Source of the DNA: Phytomonas francai
Lineage: Eukaryota; Euglenozoa; Kinetoplastea; Trypanosomatida; Trypanosomatidae
NCBI GenBank assembly: GCA_001766655.1
Contig: MJCC01000003.1
Span: 1-64,000 of the forward strand
DNA: 64,000 nt
Direction of reading: 5' to 3'
Within the stretch, counting starts at the first letter, position 1. Each line of letters starts with the position of its first letter. Position numbers and translations under genes: made by a program. The notes beneath the pieces are model-generated. The model had not been told where the DNA came from. It ran no database searches and worked only from the letters and a program-made list of their open reading frames with translations. Below, one piece after another: positions 1 to 11,551 of this stretch.

Positions 1-1225
1 GCCTTTCAGCGGGTGTTCGCTGGTGCTCTACTCCCCCTGACTCTCTCCTGGCACCCCGCGACCATGTTCCACCCGCTGGAGAATAGCAGTTGAGTGCCGC
101 TCTACCCCAGCTTCAGCACATCACAGAGACTCAATACTTTCCATTGGATGAGATTTGGGTGCTTCATTGGTATTTTAGAATTGTAAAGAAATGCTATCTT
201 GCGGCTTCTACCTAAATATAGCAATCTTTAAGAAAGGGGAAAAAAACGAGTATTAAGAGAAAAAGAAGTCATAATGTAGTAGTTAGTTTGTGCCGGTCTT
301 AGCCGAACAAGAATAAAGGATGCAGGCTTGATTGTCAAAAATAGTTTGTATAAAAGATCTGTTTCCGCCCCTCGCCGCATAGCATTTTTTATTGGCTATC
401 GATACACTAATACATCGAAAGGGACATAAAGTATAGAAGTTTTCAATATAAAAAAAGGTAAAGCAATCAATATATTATCGCTGGAATAACTTTTTTGAAA
501 CAATGGAATTATAAATAATAGTATGAAAATACCCAAACCGAGCATAATGCGATGTTTTACGAATGTGAACAGCTATCCCTCACTAAACAATGCAAAGCAT
601 TAAACCAACATTATAGGAATCAAACAGTTTCCTAAGCCGAATAAAACATACTGCATATGTGCACACTTGTACACACCGTGACAAAAAAGTCACTGGAGCC
701 TTAGAAAGGAAAATTTAATCTCAAAGCAAATAGAACTTTACATAATAACCTTGGAGTTACACATTATTAGATTAAAAAAACAACTTCTACCAACTATATT
801 TTTTACAATTGTTAATCTATTGCTCACAAAACATGTGAGTCCCTTATTCTTCGTAACTGTGTCACACAATTTGAAAAAGAATAGGTTGCTGCTACCTTAA
901 AAAAAAATCGATGGGTTTCTCCAGAGAAACCTGTAGTATATAGAGAGTGGTAAGACAAGTGTAATTTAAAAAGGGGGGGGGAATCTTAACGCTTGTATCC
1001 CATTCCGTATTGATGCACACGAAGAGGGGAAGACTTCTGACTGCCCTTCCCTACTGTGCATATTCACGTCAAAAGCTCTATCCACAAAGACACACTGTAG
1101 GCACAAGACTCCTCGACATACCACCGCCTCCGCCCCCTCAAGGAGGGAGAAACTCAGGTGACTAGATAGTACACTAAAGGAAGATGTCATGTTGTCTATG
1201 TAGTCAAAAAGGAAAATGGCTCAAG
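1..1225. other. Intergenic, no gene seen; GC-rich left end
   Basis: No convincing coding frame is visible. Positions 1-130 are clearly more GC-rich than the AT-rich sequence that follows, which suggests the end of another element or gene crossing the window edge. Part of it (around 48-95, CCTGGCACC followed by a CCACCCGCTGGAG-like block) loosely recalls the reverse complement of the 5' hallmark of trypanosome ingi/SIDER retroelements, but the match is too weak to call. Confidence 0.3.
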
Positions 1226-2797
1226 CTATTTTAATTTTTCAAGAGTTCTCTGATATGGAAAGCCGCATTTGGCGTGGTAAGAGTCTCGAAGGATCGAGCT
1301 GTTGGTTGATAAAAACAACGGTGCGGAGGCCAGGTACTGCATGGCCTGGCGTTTCGCCCTTCGGCTGTACACCATCGCCACGAACCACGGCGCACTGATA
1401 GCGCCATACTCTAGATGTGTCACCTTTGTAAAACCTGGATCAAGACCGGCTGCGTGCAAAATCACGGGGAATGTATGACGGGTAATATTGTTGACTGTGT
1501 CGATAGGCCGTAGTTTGAGAGCAAAGAGTGGCGGTGTGAGGCGGATGTGCGTCTTCCCGCGAACCCTTATCCCGCCAACCCACCTGGGCACCGCGAGTTG
1601 TGTGTAAATCCCTTCACCGTGTGCGGCGTACGCTCGCCTGTAAAGGTTACCCACAAACCGACTCATACTTCGAAGATTCGTTATGTTGTGTGCGTGAGGG
1701 TATTTGGAATCATTGACTGGGAAGTACTTCGCCCAACGCTCATCGTTCAGCTCAGTTAGGAATCTTAGACCTAACGAAGAAAGAGACGAAAGCGTATTGG
1801 CGTAGTCTAACCCAAGGAATCCTGCACGCACACCGTAGGGGGACCGCGCCGCCTGTCGCTTATCCAATGGCATCGAGAAAACATCCTGATCCACCTCCCA
1901 ATTCATGATATCCATATAGAGCGCCGTATAGATGGACTGATCGCAGTGCCACCTATTCTGGGTCTTTAAGGGTGGCATTTGCGTGACGGTTAAATTGATA
2001 CCCTTCTGCAGGAACTCCTTGTATGCCCACGCACGAGCAATCACAACACCTGAATTTATATGGTTCTGTGGCGCTTTGTGAAAAGGAAGAGTGAGGTCAT
2101 GCTCTGGATGCGCGGCGGCATAAGTTTTCACTTTTTCAGCAATCGCGTTATAGGCGGGAATGCAATCATCCCAACTTACAAACATGTTCTGTGCAGTACA
2201 GCCAAACTCGCCGCTCACTATGACCGGCGCCATCGCACGGCCCTGCCGCACAGCCAGCGCGTCCAGCTTATCCGGCGTCGCGGCGGACTGCGCGATGAAA
2301 CGATCAAGATATGGATTGATGTCCACTCCTGTGAAAACTGTGTCGGAATCGAGTACAATGACTACATCCTCTGGGTTTAAGTCGGCATTCGCAATGGCCC
2401 TTTCAAGAAAGTCAAACTTTCCGAGATATCCAGCAAAGGGCATATCATAGCCGGCTACCACCACGGGAAGTCCGCTCAGGTAGGCTGAGCCCACGGAATA
2501 GCAAAGGGAGTCATCAATTGTATTACTCATAACAAAAATCACCACACGAGACCCTGTTGTGGAGCGAACGAACATGCCCGGCGTGCCACCACGAGGGAGC
2601 ACCGAGCGCACAATGGGAGACCACTGGTTCGAGACACGAGGGTAAAAGAGCCAAAGAAGTATGCAAAGCATGCCGAGGGGCACAACGAGAAGCAACCGCT
2701 TGAGACAACCCTTGAAAATAGCTCTTTTCGGTGACTTTAACAGAGATGTCATCGATGATGTCCTTGAGTTTGAGTTTCCTTCCTTGTGAATCCTCAT
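1226..2797 (-). CDS. Type II membrane glycosyltransferase, PLOD-like GT fold
   Basis: A 523-residue protein starting at the first ATG of a frame that is open further upstream. A short basic cytoplasmic tail is followed by one transmembrane segment (about residues 35-51), the topology of a Golgi or ER type II glycosyltransferase. A catalytic DxD motif (DSD, about 150-152, within VVIVLDSDTVF) and later HINSGVVIAR and WHCDQSIYTALY blocks resemble the glycosyltransferase domain of procollagen lysyl hydroxylase/galactosyltransferase proteins. Several NxT/NxS sequons lie in the lumenal part. It would transfer a sugar to a secretory-pathway acceptor; donor and acceptor cannot be inferred. A decayed second copy lies just upstream on the same strand, so this belongs to a small local family. 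The family is fairly sure; the exact activity is not. Confidence 0.75.
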   Translation of the reverse strand: MRIHKEGNSNSRTSSMTSLLKSPKRAIFKGCLKRLLLVVPLGMLCILLWLFYPRVSNQWSPIVRSVLPRGGTPGMFVRSTTGSRVVIFVMSNTIDDSLCYSVGSAYLSGLPVVVAGYDMPFAGYLGKFDFLERAIANADLNPEDVVIVLDSDTVFTGVDINPYLDRFIAQSAATPDKLDALAVRQGRAMAPVIVSGEFGCTAQNMFVSWDDCIPAYNAIAEKVKTYAAAHPEHDLTLPFHKAPQNHINSGVVIARAWAYKEFLQKGINLTVTQMPPLKTQNRWHCDQSIYTALYMDIMNWEVDQDVFSMPLDKRQAARSPYGVRAGFLGLDYANTLSSLSSLGLRFLTELNDERWAKYFPVNDSKYPHAHNITNLRSMSRFVGNLYRRAYAAHGEGIYTQLAVPRWVGGIRVRGKTHIRLTPPLFALKLRPIDTVNNITRHTFPVILHAAGLDPGFTKVTHLEYGAISAPWFVAMVYSRRAKRQAMQYLASAPLFLSTNSSILRDSYHAKCGFPYQRTLEKLK

Positions 2798-4439
2798 GGG
2801 AATTAAGTTTTTGTTTACACGTCTAAATAAGACACAAACACAATGCAAAATATCTTTAAATCTAAAACAATTCAAATGAAGCAAAAAAAAAAAAGGAACA
2901 AAGCATGGGGAGTAGCCACAATATATTTTCGAAAAGTACCGTCACGTGCATCAACAGCCTTCAAAGAAGGATAGCGACGACAAGGGACATTCTGTGCAGA
3001 CTAGAGAAGCCATATCCGTTAGGGTCCCGAAACAACAGCAACCCAATCTATAATAAAAACCCAATTGTTCATGCCATAATCTAATGAAGCCATAGAGTTC
3101 ATTTAACCTAGCAACCATACACTATGAGCACCTTCTGCATGGTCTTTGCTACTTTACTCGGCATGACGATCGACTCATATCCCAAACTGCTCCTTTTCGA
3201 GACGCTTTTCAACTCGAGTAGAAAGGGGAAATGTCTAACGAGAATCCTGTAACCCCCGCTGCGCCGCAGAGAGTTAAAAGAAAGCGAAACGCATACACCT
3301 AACTTGGTAATAAGGTTTTTTTTCTAGAGGAAAGGTGCATTAATTTCTTCGTCGAATAACCGAAAACTGGACAAGGGGGATAAAATGCTTTTATGTTAAA
3401 AAAGGGAAAAAGTAGTGCATGATACAATGGTTGGTTTGTGTTGGGGTGAAACTGAACAAGTCATCAGAAAGATGTGTGGTCATTAGCGGAAATAATAAAG
3501 TTGTATAAATATGTGAATAGAGCGCACGACTAAAAGCTACCATTGATTTTCGATAAACAACCCATTTTGATTGGGTATATTCAATTTTAATATTGCCTTT
3601 CTAGAGCAAGCATAGAAAATAGAGTTCCAAATACTGTGTATTTGCGTTCCACACAGACAAGGATGGAAAATTCAGAGAAAGAATATATAAATTTATCCGT
3701 GAGCTCCAAGGGCGCAACTAAACATTCGTCACTTACGGATGCCCAACCGTCACACAAGCATCGTGTGCAACACGAATAACTAGCAACCTGAGAAAGGGTG
3801 CCTTCCACAAGTGCATATACACGTCCCAACCTCCTCGGGGGTATCGTGTCCAATTCGGATGAAAGTATTATCGGAATAAAACGTATTCAAAGTAATTATT
3901 ACGTTGTGTGTGTCTCACTATAGAATGTAGAAAACACTTTCTTTGTTTTTGATACAATAATAAATTATACGTGTTACTGTTTCAAATTTTCCGTTCCAAA
4001 TGCCCATACTATCCGATATCCACATGAATCCACTTGTTATTTAATTGGAAATGCAAATGTGCCCTTCCCCTTATGAAGCCTCCACTAAGCGGAGGCGGAT
4101 GAGTAGATGAGACAAAAACGAGAAACAACGACCATGCGTGTTAGCACACTAGTGGAGGATTCCATATACGATTAGCAGAAAGGTCGTCCAGAGTCTTCTC
4201 TTGTCAGGTATATTTCCTTTGCAAGGTCTGCCCAAAAAGTCCTTTTTTCCTGCGCAGACTTCTCGACATGGGAACCTCATGCGAAAACTTTATTAAAATA
4301 AGTAACACATTGAGGAGAGGCAGTTTCATTTTACTATCATCGAGACTAGGAAGTCTCAAAGATGCGTCACCTTCTCGACAGTCGTACCAACTGGCAAACC
4401 TTATTTAATGCGGCCTTAGTCCCAAATGACGGAGCTGTT
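2798..4439. other. Intergenic between glycosyltransferase and its decayed copy
   Basis: Mostly AT-rich with purine/pyrimidine tracts. A minus-strand open stretch of about 88 codons (3587-3853) has no ATG start and no family I recognise; it may be a gene remnant or chance. Nothing else is supported. Confidence 0.4.
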
Positions 4440-5885
4440 TGTTGACAGAAACAACGAGGTGGATGCTACGTGTATTAGAGCTTGACGTTTTGCCCGTGTG
4501 TTGCGCACCATTGGCACAAACCACGGCGCAGCCATAGCGACATACTTCATTGTATTCCCCTTCCTTGATCTAGTTCAAGATTCATCCGGTGAAGAACCAC
4601 CGGGTATGTCTAACATTTTGTGGTGTTGACTGTATCTATGGGTCTCAGCTTGTGCACCAATAGTGGCGACCTGAGGCGGATGTAGCTCTCCTGGGAAATC
4701 CTTTCAAAGGCGCCCTACCTGGGCACCGCCAGCCTCGTGCAAAGGTTCGCACCAAATGCAGCGTATACCCGCTTGTATAGACTGCTTCGATACCAGACTA
4801 TTTTCCTGATGCCTGTCATCGCTTGTGTGTACAGGTTCTCGAGTCCGTCCTACAGGAAATATTTAACCTAGCGCCCATCCTGCAGCTTGGGTAGGTGCAT
4901 GTGTGAAATCGGACCAACAGCCGAAAAATTATTAGCAAAGTCTAGACCAATGAATCCCGCACGCACACCGTAGGGGGACTGCGCCGCCTGCCGCTCATGT
5001 TCTGACATTAAGAAAGTCCCCCGATTGATTTCCCAATTTACAAGATTTAAATAGAGTATCGCATAGATGGGCTGGTCACAGTTTAATCCCTTTTCAGTAT
5101 CAAATGGCAGTATCGGCGTGTTTGATATGTTTTCACTTTCCCCAGAAACTCCTTGTACGCCCACACACGGGCAACCACGGCACCAGATTTTAGGTACGGT
5201 GTAGCGATCGGTCAAAAGGCAAGGCGAGCTTATATCCTAGATGTGCGGCGGCATACTTGCGCATCCTGTTAAAGGCAGCCTTACTACTATTTTGCCACTG
5301 GAATTCTGATTGGAATAGCCTCGGCACCCAACAAGCAGCCTCCCCGTTACCCATGAAGGGTTCTATCGCACGGCCCTGCCGCACAGTCAGCGCGTCCAGC
5401 TTATCCGGCGTCGCGGCGGATTGCGCGATGAAACGATCAAGATATGGATTGATATCCTCTTCTACGAAAACCGTATCTGAATCCATTACAATGGCCACGT
5501 CTTCCGGATTCAGATTCGAATTATCGATTCATTTTTGAGGAAGCTGAATTTGGACAGAAATTCACGATACTTCGTCCGATAGCCAGCTACCACCAACCAC
5601 AGGCAGTCCACACAGATAAGCGGAACCCACGGAATAGCAAAGTGTATCGTCAATTTTGCCACTCGAAGCAAAAATAACCGTACGAGGTCCTGTTGGGCGA
5701 ACAAATACATCCTGCGTTCCATTACGGGAAAGTACTGTGGAGGTAAAGGTAAAATCCCTTCAATGGCTATGGTAAAAAAGGCAAGGGAGTACTAAAAGTG
5801 TGCAGACTAACCTAATCAAAAGCTATCCAGAGAGACGGCCCTTAAAAATCGCTTTTTGTGACCTTTTCCTTAGATCAGGTATCTG
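4440..5885 (-). pseudogene. Decayed second copy of the PLOD-like glycosyltransferase
   Basis: Three minus-strand fragments in shifting frames (roughly 5510-5722, 5190-5498, 4868-5215) align in order with the intact protein at 1226-2797. They contain the N-terminal region with LCxGxYL-like sequence, the DSDTVF catalytic block with the adjacent DINPYLDRFIAQSAATPDKL segment, and the DQPIYAILY and SPYGVRAGFIGLDFAN blocks. Further degraded C-terminal sequence reaches about 4440. Frameshifts and stops break it at several points, so it cannot make a full enzyme. Similarity is patchy: some blocks are almost identical to the intact gene at DNA level while others are hardly alignable, which suggests partial gene conversion. 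Confidence 0.85.
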
Positions 5886-7304
5886 TACCCTCATTGCTTA
5901 GCCTTTTGTATAACCCCTCCCCCCCCCCCCCCCAAGTTGTGCGTTAATATTTTTAAACAAAATGGAAGCGATGTAGGTCATACTCGCCTTCTAACAGAAT
6001 CGAGCAGGTTAAAAAGGGAAAAGTGAAGAAACCAGGGGATAACTACAACACTAACTTGTAAAGGAAATATTTTGCACCCTCTTGCAGTGCCCGCATCATA
6101 ATAAACGGTTAGGTTAGATATTTCGACAAGGGCGTGTACATTGAACGGGAAAAAAGCTGCACATACTTGCGTGCGCCTTCATAGTTAAGGGAATAATTAT
6201 CACGAGTGATTTTAAATAGTATAATATTATCGAACTGCTAGAATAATGCTGAAACCTATTAGAGTTTATGCGGTTCCTTTGTACATTTGAGAGAAACATT
6301 TATTTTTCGTCGGCATCTAGCTATTGTTATGTGCTATCCATTTTGTACAAAAAAAAAAACGTCAGCTTGACTAGTGTCGCCATCTCATTAACACACTTAA
6401 TGAAGATAAACGCAAGGGGTGGGATATGTGCGAAGACATAGAAACACTAAATCTTTTTTTGCCTCAAAGTTGTACGTCCACCCATTTAGGCAAACCCTAA
6501 AAGCTCGCAAAGCGAAGCGGAAAAATAATAGGTAGGAGTTATATGAGCAGCAAACCCTCAAAACATTAGATGTGGAAAGGATACCTTGGCGAGAACACTG
6601 CTCCCCACTATGTAATAAATCATAAAGATAAGAAAATCATCCTACCTTTTATGGTTTAGAGAAAAGGAACTTTATACCCATGCTATCCTTCTAGCAAAAG
6701 AAACAATTCCATTTTATTCTTTTGTTCATATCAAGCCTTTCCTTCCATGAAGTAGATGGTTAAAATGTCAAGCCCAAAAGATCCCCCTAAATGAGGTTGA
6801 TACAAACCGGTACCTTGTCCCTCTTTCTGTAGCTTCTAGTGTCACCAATTTCTGTGTTCTAGTGCTCCATATGCAACTGAAAAAAAAAGTCGAGTAGTGA
6901 TGTTGGAGACCAAGTGCGATAAAGAGTCTTGAGGATTCAGAGACGCGTAGGTTTATTTTGTTAGGTAGCCCTGAAAAACGCTTCCATTGCGGCACTGTGA
7001 ATTCACAGCGAAGCCTTTAAACTCGCAAAGTAAGCTAGATCACACCTATTGTAACCGTAAGCGAGGAAAAGCTGAGGTAGCCAGTCGTGCTCTGCATTCT
7101 TTGATGGAGAGTTCTCTGTTCCTGCTCCTCCTCCCTTGCTCTCGCTGATCTGCCCTCGACGGTCTCAGGTGAATGCGCGCATAAGGCTTTTGAAGCTTTA
7201 GGGCCTTGAGTGTTCGCATCATCCTGCATCACCACCGCCCCCTACCCCCCCCCCACACACACACACAGATTTACAGTATTCAAAAGTTTCATTAGGAGTT
7301 ACCC
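5886..7304. other. Intergenic, AT-rich, with a poly-C run
   Basis: A homopolymer C tract occurs near 5917-5935. Short minus-strand open stretches at 6768-6995 and 7035-7235 lack support from any family; the latter is charged and might belong to the transporter remnant that follows on the same strand. A (CA)n run lies near 7254-7267. Confidence 0.35.
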
Positions 7305-7640
7305 TTACAAGCACTCCCCCTTAATACCATCGACATTCCCCCTGTCACATAGCCTCTCCGAATTGGATACGGACTCTCGGGAGGACATATTTGAAACGGG
7401 ACAGTATGCAATCCCGCAGGTGAGCCCTACGCAAACCATAGGAAAAACTAGCATGTGATTGGATGTATCCCCATGTATGAACGAAATAAACGCAACCGAG
7501 GTGGATACGATCAGCCTGGCAGGAATGTGCGCGGACTTAGACCTGGCACCTATGGGTAGACTTGTAAACACATCAATCACTAACCTGCGAGCAGCATAAA
7601 TGCTGAAGGGATAGTACTCGATGTAGGAAGACTTTAGGGT
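7305..7640 (-). pseudogene. Possible remnant of a multi-pass membrane transporter
   Basis: An open minus-strand stretch of 112 codons is bounded by stops at both ends and lacks an ATG at its 5' end. It contains a basic loop (YAARRLVIDV, PIGARSKSAHIPARLIV) followed by two hydrophobic segments and then a polar, charged tail. The alternation of basic loop and hydrophobic helices resembles major-facilitator-type transporters of trypanosomatids, but I see no diagnostic motif. It is far too short to be a working transporter. Calling it a relic rather than chance rests on the amino-acid pattern alone. Confidence 0.25.
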
Positions 7641-8111
7641 TTATCTAATGCGTTTGGAAAAGCGTATAATGGAAGAAGTAGTTTGAATAAAAATAATTAG
7701 AACAGTATGAAAGAAAACCAAGCATGAATGCCACTTTCGATAGAGGAAATATCATGCGAAAAATCGTAAATGATACCGGGAATTCAAGATTAAATCAAGA
7801 TATTAAAAACGGTTAACAGATTGTTTTAATAGAAAGTAACCTTAATATAAATAACCCTGCATCTAACCAGTAAAAGTTTACTTTATTAATTATGAGATTC
7901 GTTTTTTTTTTTCAGATACAAACCTAAAAGGAGTAACCAACCATATATAGAAAATTAGAAACATCATCATAAGGGAGCTAGAGTGTAATATGAAATGTTC
8001 TATAAGAAGTAATAAAAATATCATTCAATCATTAAGAATTTTTAAAGAATGACTAGTTTCAGGGTGAGGATACAATTATTGAAATAAAGCAAAGAAATAC
8101 TTTTCCCTTGT
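7641..8111. other. 3' intergenic of the CLN3-like gene
   Basis: AT-rich, no gene seen. It probably holds the 3' UTR and polyadenylation region of the CLN3-like gene, which is read leftwards. Confidence 0.4.
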
Positions 8112-9656
8112 CTATCGGTTACGAATTTTTTCCCCCAAAATAAAAACAGCATAAAAAACATCAAGCACAGAACCAAGCGTAATCCCTACACACTGGTAAA
8201 GAGCCCCAATGTTCATTGCAAGCTCTGCCTTTTCTTTATATAATTTCTTGATCCGCAACGTCTCTTCTTCAGTTGGAGTTTCCATGGTATTAAACGTATT
8301 AATTTCCTCTGTCTTGATGTTATCCAATACATTGTGAAAGACATTTACATATGATGCGCCGCCCATCAATCCGACGAATATCATCCATCCAAACAGCGCA
8401 AACATCAATTTGGTTTGAGTTGCCTCATCATCGGAGCTGATAAAAAGCAGAAAGGCTTGAATAAACCAACCTACGGTATTGAGAAGTTGAATTACGGTAA
8501 TGATCCATACCTTTTGGATACGCACGCAGGATAGGCTGCTACGCGAAATAAGTACACCGAATTGGTAGCAGAACTGCAAAATAACATACCCGTTACTTAT
8601 CCAGAAGCTCTGCGTTTTTGCGTATCGATTGCGGGCATAGGAATAAGGAGCCATGTATTGCGAAGCGTATTCAGCAACATAGACAATGGCAAGATTCAGA
8701 TAGTTGGAGAGCATATCGCGGTGAATCTCACAGATCCCATCGCCCTCACGCCTCCACCAACGGCGTAAACGTTCAAAGGCCCCACTGTTTCGGTCCTTTT
8801 CCTCGTCACTGGTTTCGATGGTGGTCCTTGGAATGTCGCCCCAAGAGGTTCCCCACCAGTTCGACTCAGCCGAAATCATGCGATAATATTCATCTGCCTT
8901 CGCTGAATCCGGGTCATGGGAGGCGGTCTGCATGTGGGACGAATCCTCGCTGCTTTCTGAAAGTGCATTGAAGCCCAATGCGGCGGGGAGTCCTTTTACA
9001 ATTGGGATTTGCATTAAAAAGTAGTAACACGCCCAGTATGCAAAGATGAACGGAATGGACAACATAAAGATGTAGGGGAATATCATGCCCGCTGAGCGTA
9101 GGCCCAGATATATAAGAGATGAAAGAACGCCTGATCCACCAGTCCCTGATGACCAAGCGCCAACCGTGAGAGATGGAAAAGACTCAATATACGCCAAAGA
9201 AACGCTCTCGCCGTATGCCGATGCATTCCCACAAAAGGCAACGCCAATCAGAGCGATCACGTAGGCACCGATATTATTTACGTTACCGAAAGGCCACGAT
9301 AGACAAACCAAAGCTATCCCAATGAGTGTTTGGAGACCCGTAATGATGAAACGGATGTTATACGAAAGTCGGGGAGTGCAAAACGTATTAATGAAACGAA
9401 CGACAAAATTAAGAGCAGCATTTGCACAAGGAAGAAGACCAAGTAGTTCCTTTACGTTGAACCTGGTGGAAATGTCATCGGAAGCTGACCCGACTAGGCA
9501 ATAGTGAAAGTTATTGATTAGGCCAAGCCACCAGTATGCAATATAGTTCCGGACTATATGTTTATTAAAAAAGCGCTTCAAAGCCTGAGTTTGGGCCTCA
9601 TAATCCTGTACAATACCATTCGATGGCTTTTCATTCTCCTTTTCAAGAGTCATCAT
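8112..9656 (-). CDS. CLN3/battenin family membrane protein
   Basis: A 514-residue polytopic protein. The ATG at 9656 is chosen because the longer frame begins only with TTG. The N-terminal WWLGLINNFHYCLVGSASDDI matches the start of the battenin domain. The late block YQFGVLISRSSLSCVRIQKVW and the GLMGGASYVNVFHNV block are characteristic of CLN3 proteins. About eleven hydrophobic segments are visible, with a long acidic cytoplasmic loop (around 240-320) rich in Ser/Glu/Asp. CLN3 proteins are lysosomal or vacuolar membrane proteins related to equilibrative nucleoside transporters and are linked to lysosomal pH and phosphodiester/lysolipid clearance; substrate is unsettled. Family assignment is strong, role in this organism inferred. 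Confidence 0.88.
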   Translation of the reverse strand: MMTLEKENEKPSNGIVQDYEAQTQALKRFFNKHIVRNYIAYWWLGLINNFHYCLVGSASDDISTRFNVKELLGLLPCANAALNFVVRFINTFCTPRLSYNIRFIITGLQTLIGIALVCLSWPFGNVNNIGAYVIALIGVAFCGNASAYGESVSLAYIESFPSLTVGAWSSGTGGSGVLSSLIYLGLRSAGMIFPYIFMLSIPFIFAYWACYYFLMQIPIVKGLPAALGFNALSESSEDSSHMQTASHDPDSAKADEYYRMISAESNWWGTSWGDIPRTTIETSDEEKDRNSGAFERLRRWWRREGDGICEIHRDMLSNYLNLAIVYVAEYASQYMAPYSYARNRYAKTQSFWISNGYVILQFCYQFGVLISRSSLSCVRIQKVWIITVIQLLNTVGWFIQAFLLFISSDDEATQTKLMFALFGWMIFVGLMGGASYVNVFHNVLDNIKTEEINTFNTMETPTEEETLRIKKLYKEKAELAMNIGALYQCVGITLGSVLDVFYAVFILGEKIRNR

Positions 9657-10873
9657 GCCGTTTATAGTGTGCAAATGTTTTCTGCTGGAACTAGGAGTTT
9701 CCCTTTTTAAAGCGTTTTAAGGTAAAGAAAATTAAGCCTGGTAAAAAAATTCGGATAAAAAGAGAACCCATTGTTAGTAGCATGTTAACACATTCTGACT
9801 AGAAGAAACTCAATGTATGCTCATTTTATTGCGGTTATTACTCTTACTTGTCTTTTTACTACATACAAATGTCATACCTACTGCAATAAAATCACTACAC
9901 AATCCCAAGGGTCTGTTGTGGAAATCCCAAAACAAATATATCTAAGCCACCCATGAGTGCAGCCAACCCTATATTCATAGGGTAAACCACTACACTATCG
10001 TAAATTATCCCAAAACATGGGAATTTTCGACCCAAAACTGCATGAAATATGATAGCTTCCTAATTTCATTTTTCCTGCTGATTTACTCGTTCCTACAACA
10101 CCTTTCAGGGGTCTCTATACCCTTCAGGGGATAAAATCTCGCATGAAACAACTCGCTGTCACTTTCCCTCGTTGGCGCCACAACCAATTAGATCAGTCTT
10201 TGTCAATCAAGAAGGAAAAAAAGATATATTAAAGGACTTCCAAATCTAGATCGAAAGGTTTACTTGATGTTCAACCCACACCATTGGCAACAACCAAAGA
10301 AACTAATAATGGCCGGGGCAAGACTGAACGTGAGCGAAACGGAATGAACGGTGCCAGGCACAGCCTGCACAGTATATGTTGACTGTTAATCGTGTTGTTG
10401 TACTTCCCCGATATGCACTTCCAATGGTGCATGAGAGCGCTACGGTGTCTGTCCATCATCCATGCTGTGTGTTCCGAAACCGTACAAGTCCAAACGCGAG
10501 ACTACAGTGGGACTCCATTGAAGTCAATGTGGGGTAGAATGTAATTTATAGGACAATGAAAAGGTTCACGCTGCACAAGTCGGTCATTTAAAATTTAAAT
10601 AGTATAGTCTTTTTCAAGAATCCTTTCAGAGGAAAGCACAGAATCCTATCATAGCTCGCTAGCGAAAAGCCTCAGCAAAATGCAGTTGAAGGCAGCCATA
10701 GGGCATCCGATCCCTGCATACTAGGAATATTAGTCGTTAAATTCAAGTTCCCAGACGATCTTTGGAGCCATAATGCCATCATCATCAAGAATCTGAGTTC
10801 TAGTGGGTGCATTAAAAAAGGCAGCGAGTGGTGGCGCGTTAGCTTTGTAGACAAAAGAGGAAAGGGAAAAGCC
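9657..10873. other. Intergenic between CLN3-like and cyclophilin genes
   Basis: No gene is supported. The sequence is AT-rich and carries purine-rich tracts consistent with polypyrimidine splice signals on the minus strand just 5' of the CLN3-like ATG. Confidence 0.4.
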
Positions 10874-11551
10874 CTACTCGTTTTCCTTGAGAACCCCGCA
10901 ATCCTGAATGAGGACAGTACGAGATGGCTTTCCATTTGGCGTACCATGAGACTCTAAAATCTTGACAAACTGAAACCCCTTCGTGACCTGGCCAAAGACG
11001 ACGTGCTTTCCATCAAGCCACATGCATGGTATGGTGCAAATAAAAAACTGAGAGCCGTTGGTGTTGCGCCCCGCATTGGCCATGGAAAGGATACCGGGCC
11101 CCTTGTGTCGCCCGGCTTTTCCCTGGAAAGACTCGTCCCTGAATCGCGACCCGTAAATGGAGCACCCGCCGGTGCCGTTCCCCTTCGTGATGTCCCCCCC
11201 CTGGATCATGAAGTTCGGGATGATGCGGTGGAATACGCAGCCCTTGAAGGAGAGCGGCTTCCCCCCCGCGGCCACCCCGGGCGCGCCGCGGCAGAGCTCC
11301 CGGAAGTTGCGCGCCGTGACCGGCACCGCGTCGTCGAAGAGCTCGAATTCGATGCGGCCGATTGCGGAATGCGTGCTCGCGCCGAGGAAGCCGGACCCCG
11401 AAAGCTCCGCAACGTCAAAGAAGACCTGGGAATTCGTTGGATTGGTGGGATAGGGCGGCAGGCAGCTCATCTCCGCCTCGGCCTCCTGCTTTTTCAGCCG
11501 CGCACGGACCGCCCCACCGACTAGAAAAGCGCACGCAAAGCGAAGCGACAT
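10874..11551 (-). CDS. Cyclophilin-type peptidyl-prolyl isomerase, N-terminal anchor
   Basis: A 225-residue protein: a hydrophobic N-terminus ([13 protein letters not shown]) followed by a basic/acidic linker and then a complete cyclophilin domain (about 40-222). The [14 protein letters not shown] block with the catalytic Arg and the cyclosporin-pocket Gln is present, as are [21 protein letters not shown] and the [11 protein letters not shown]rp/His block, so activity is expected. The N-terminus suggests membrane or organelle targeting. It is the first gene of the leftward cluster and starts close to the strand-switch region. Its first half (about 11160-11520) is much more GC-rich than the rest of the gene and its surroundings. 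It is one of three cyclophilin genes in this window. Confidence 0.93.
   Translation of the reverse strand: MSLRFACAFLVGGAVRARLKKQEAEAEMSCLPPYPTNPTNSQVFFDVAELSGSGFLGASTHSAIGRIEFELFDDAVPVTARNFRELCRGAPGVAAGGKPLSFKGCVFHRIIPNFMIQGGDITKGNGTGGCSIYGSRFRDESFQGKAGRHKGPGILSMANAGRNTNGSQFFICTIPCMWLDGKHVVFGQVTKGFQFVKILESHGTPNGKPSRTVLIQDCGVLKENE

Noticed and set aside
3587..3853. Minus-strand 88-codon frame
   Set aside because: No ATG start and no recognisable family; could be a relic but unsupported.
11003..11524. Long plus-strand open frame (173 codons) opposite the cyclophilin gene
   Set aside because: It is the mirror of a GC-rich coding region with few possible stops; the minus strand encodes a clear cyclophilin.
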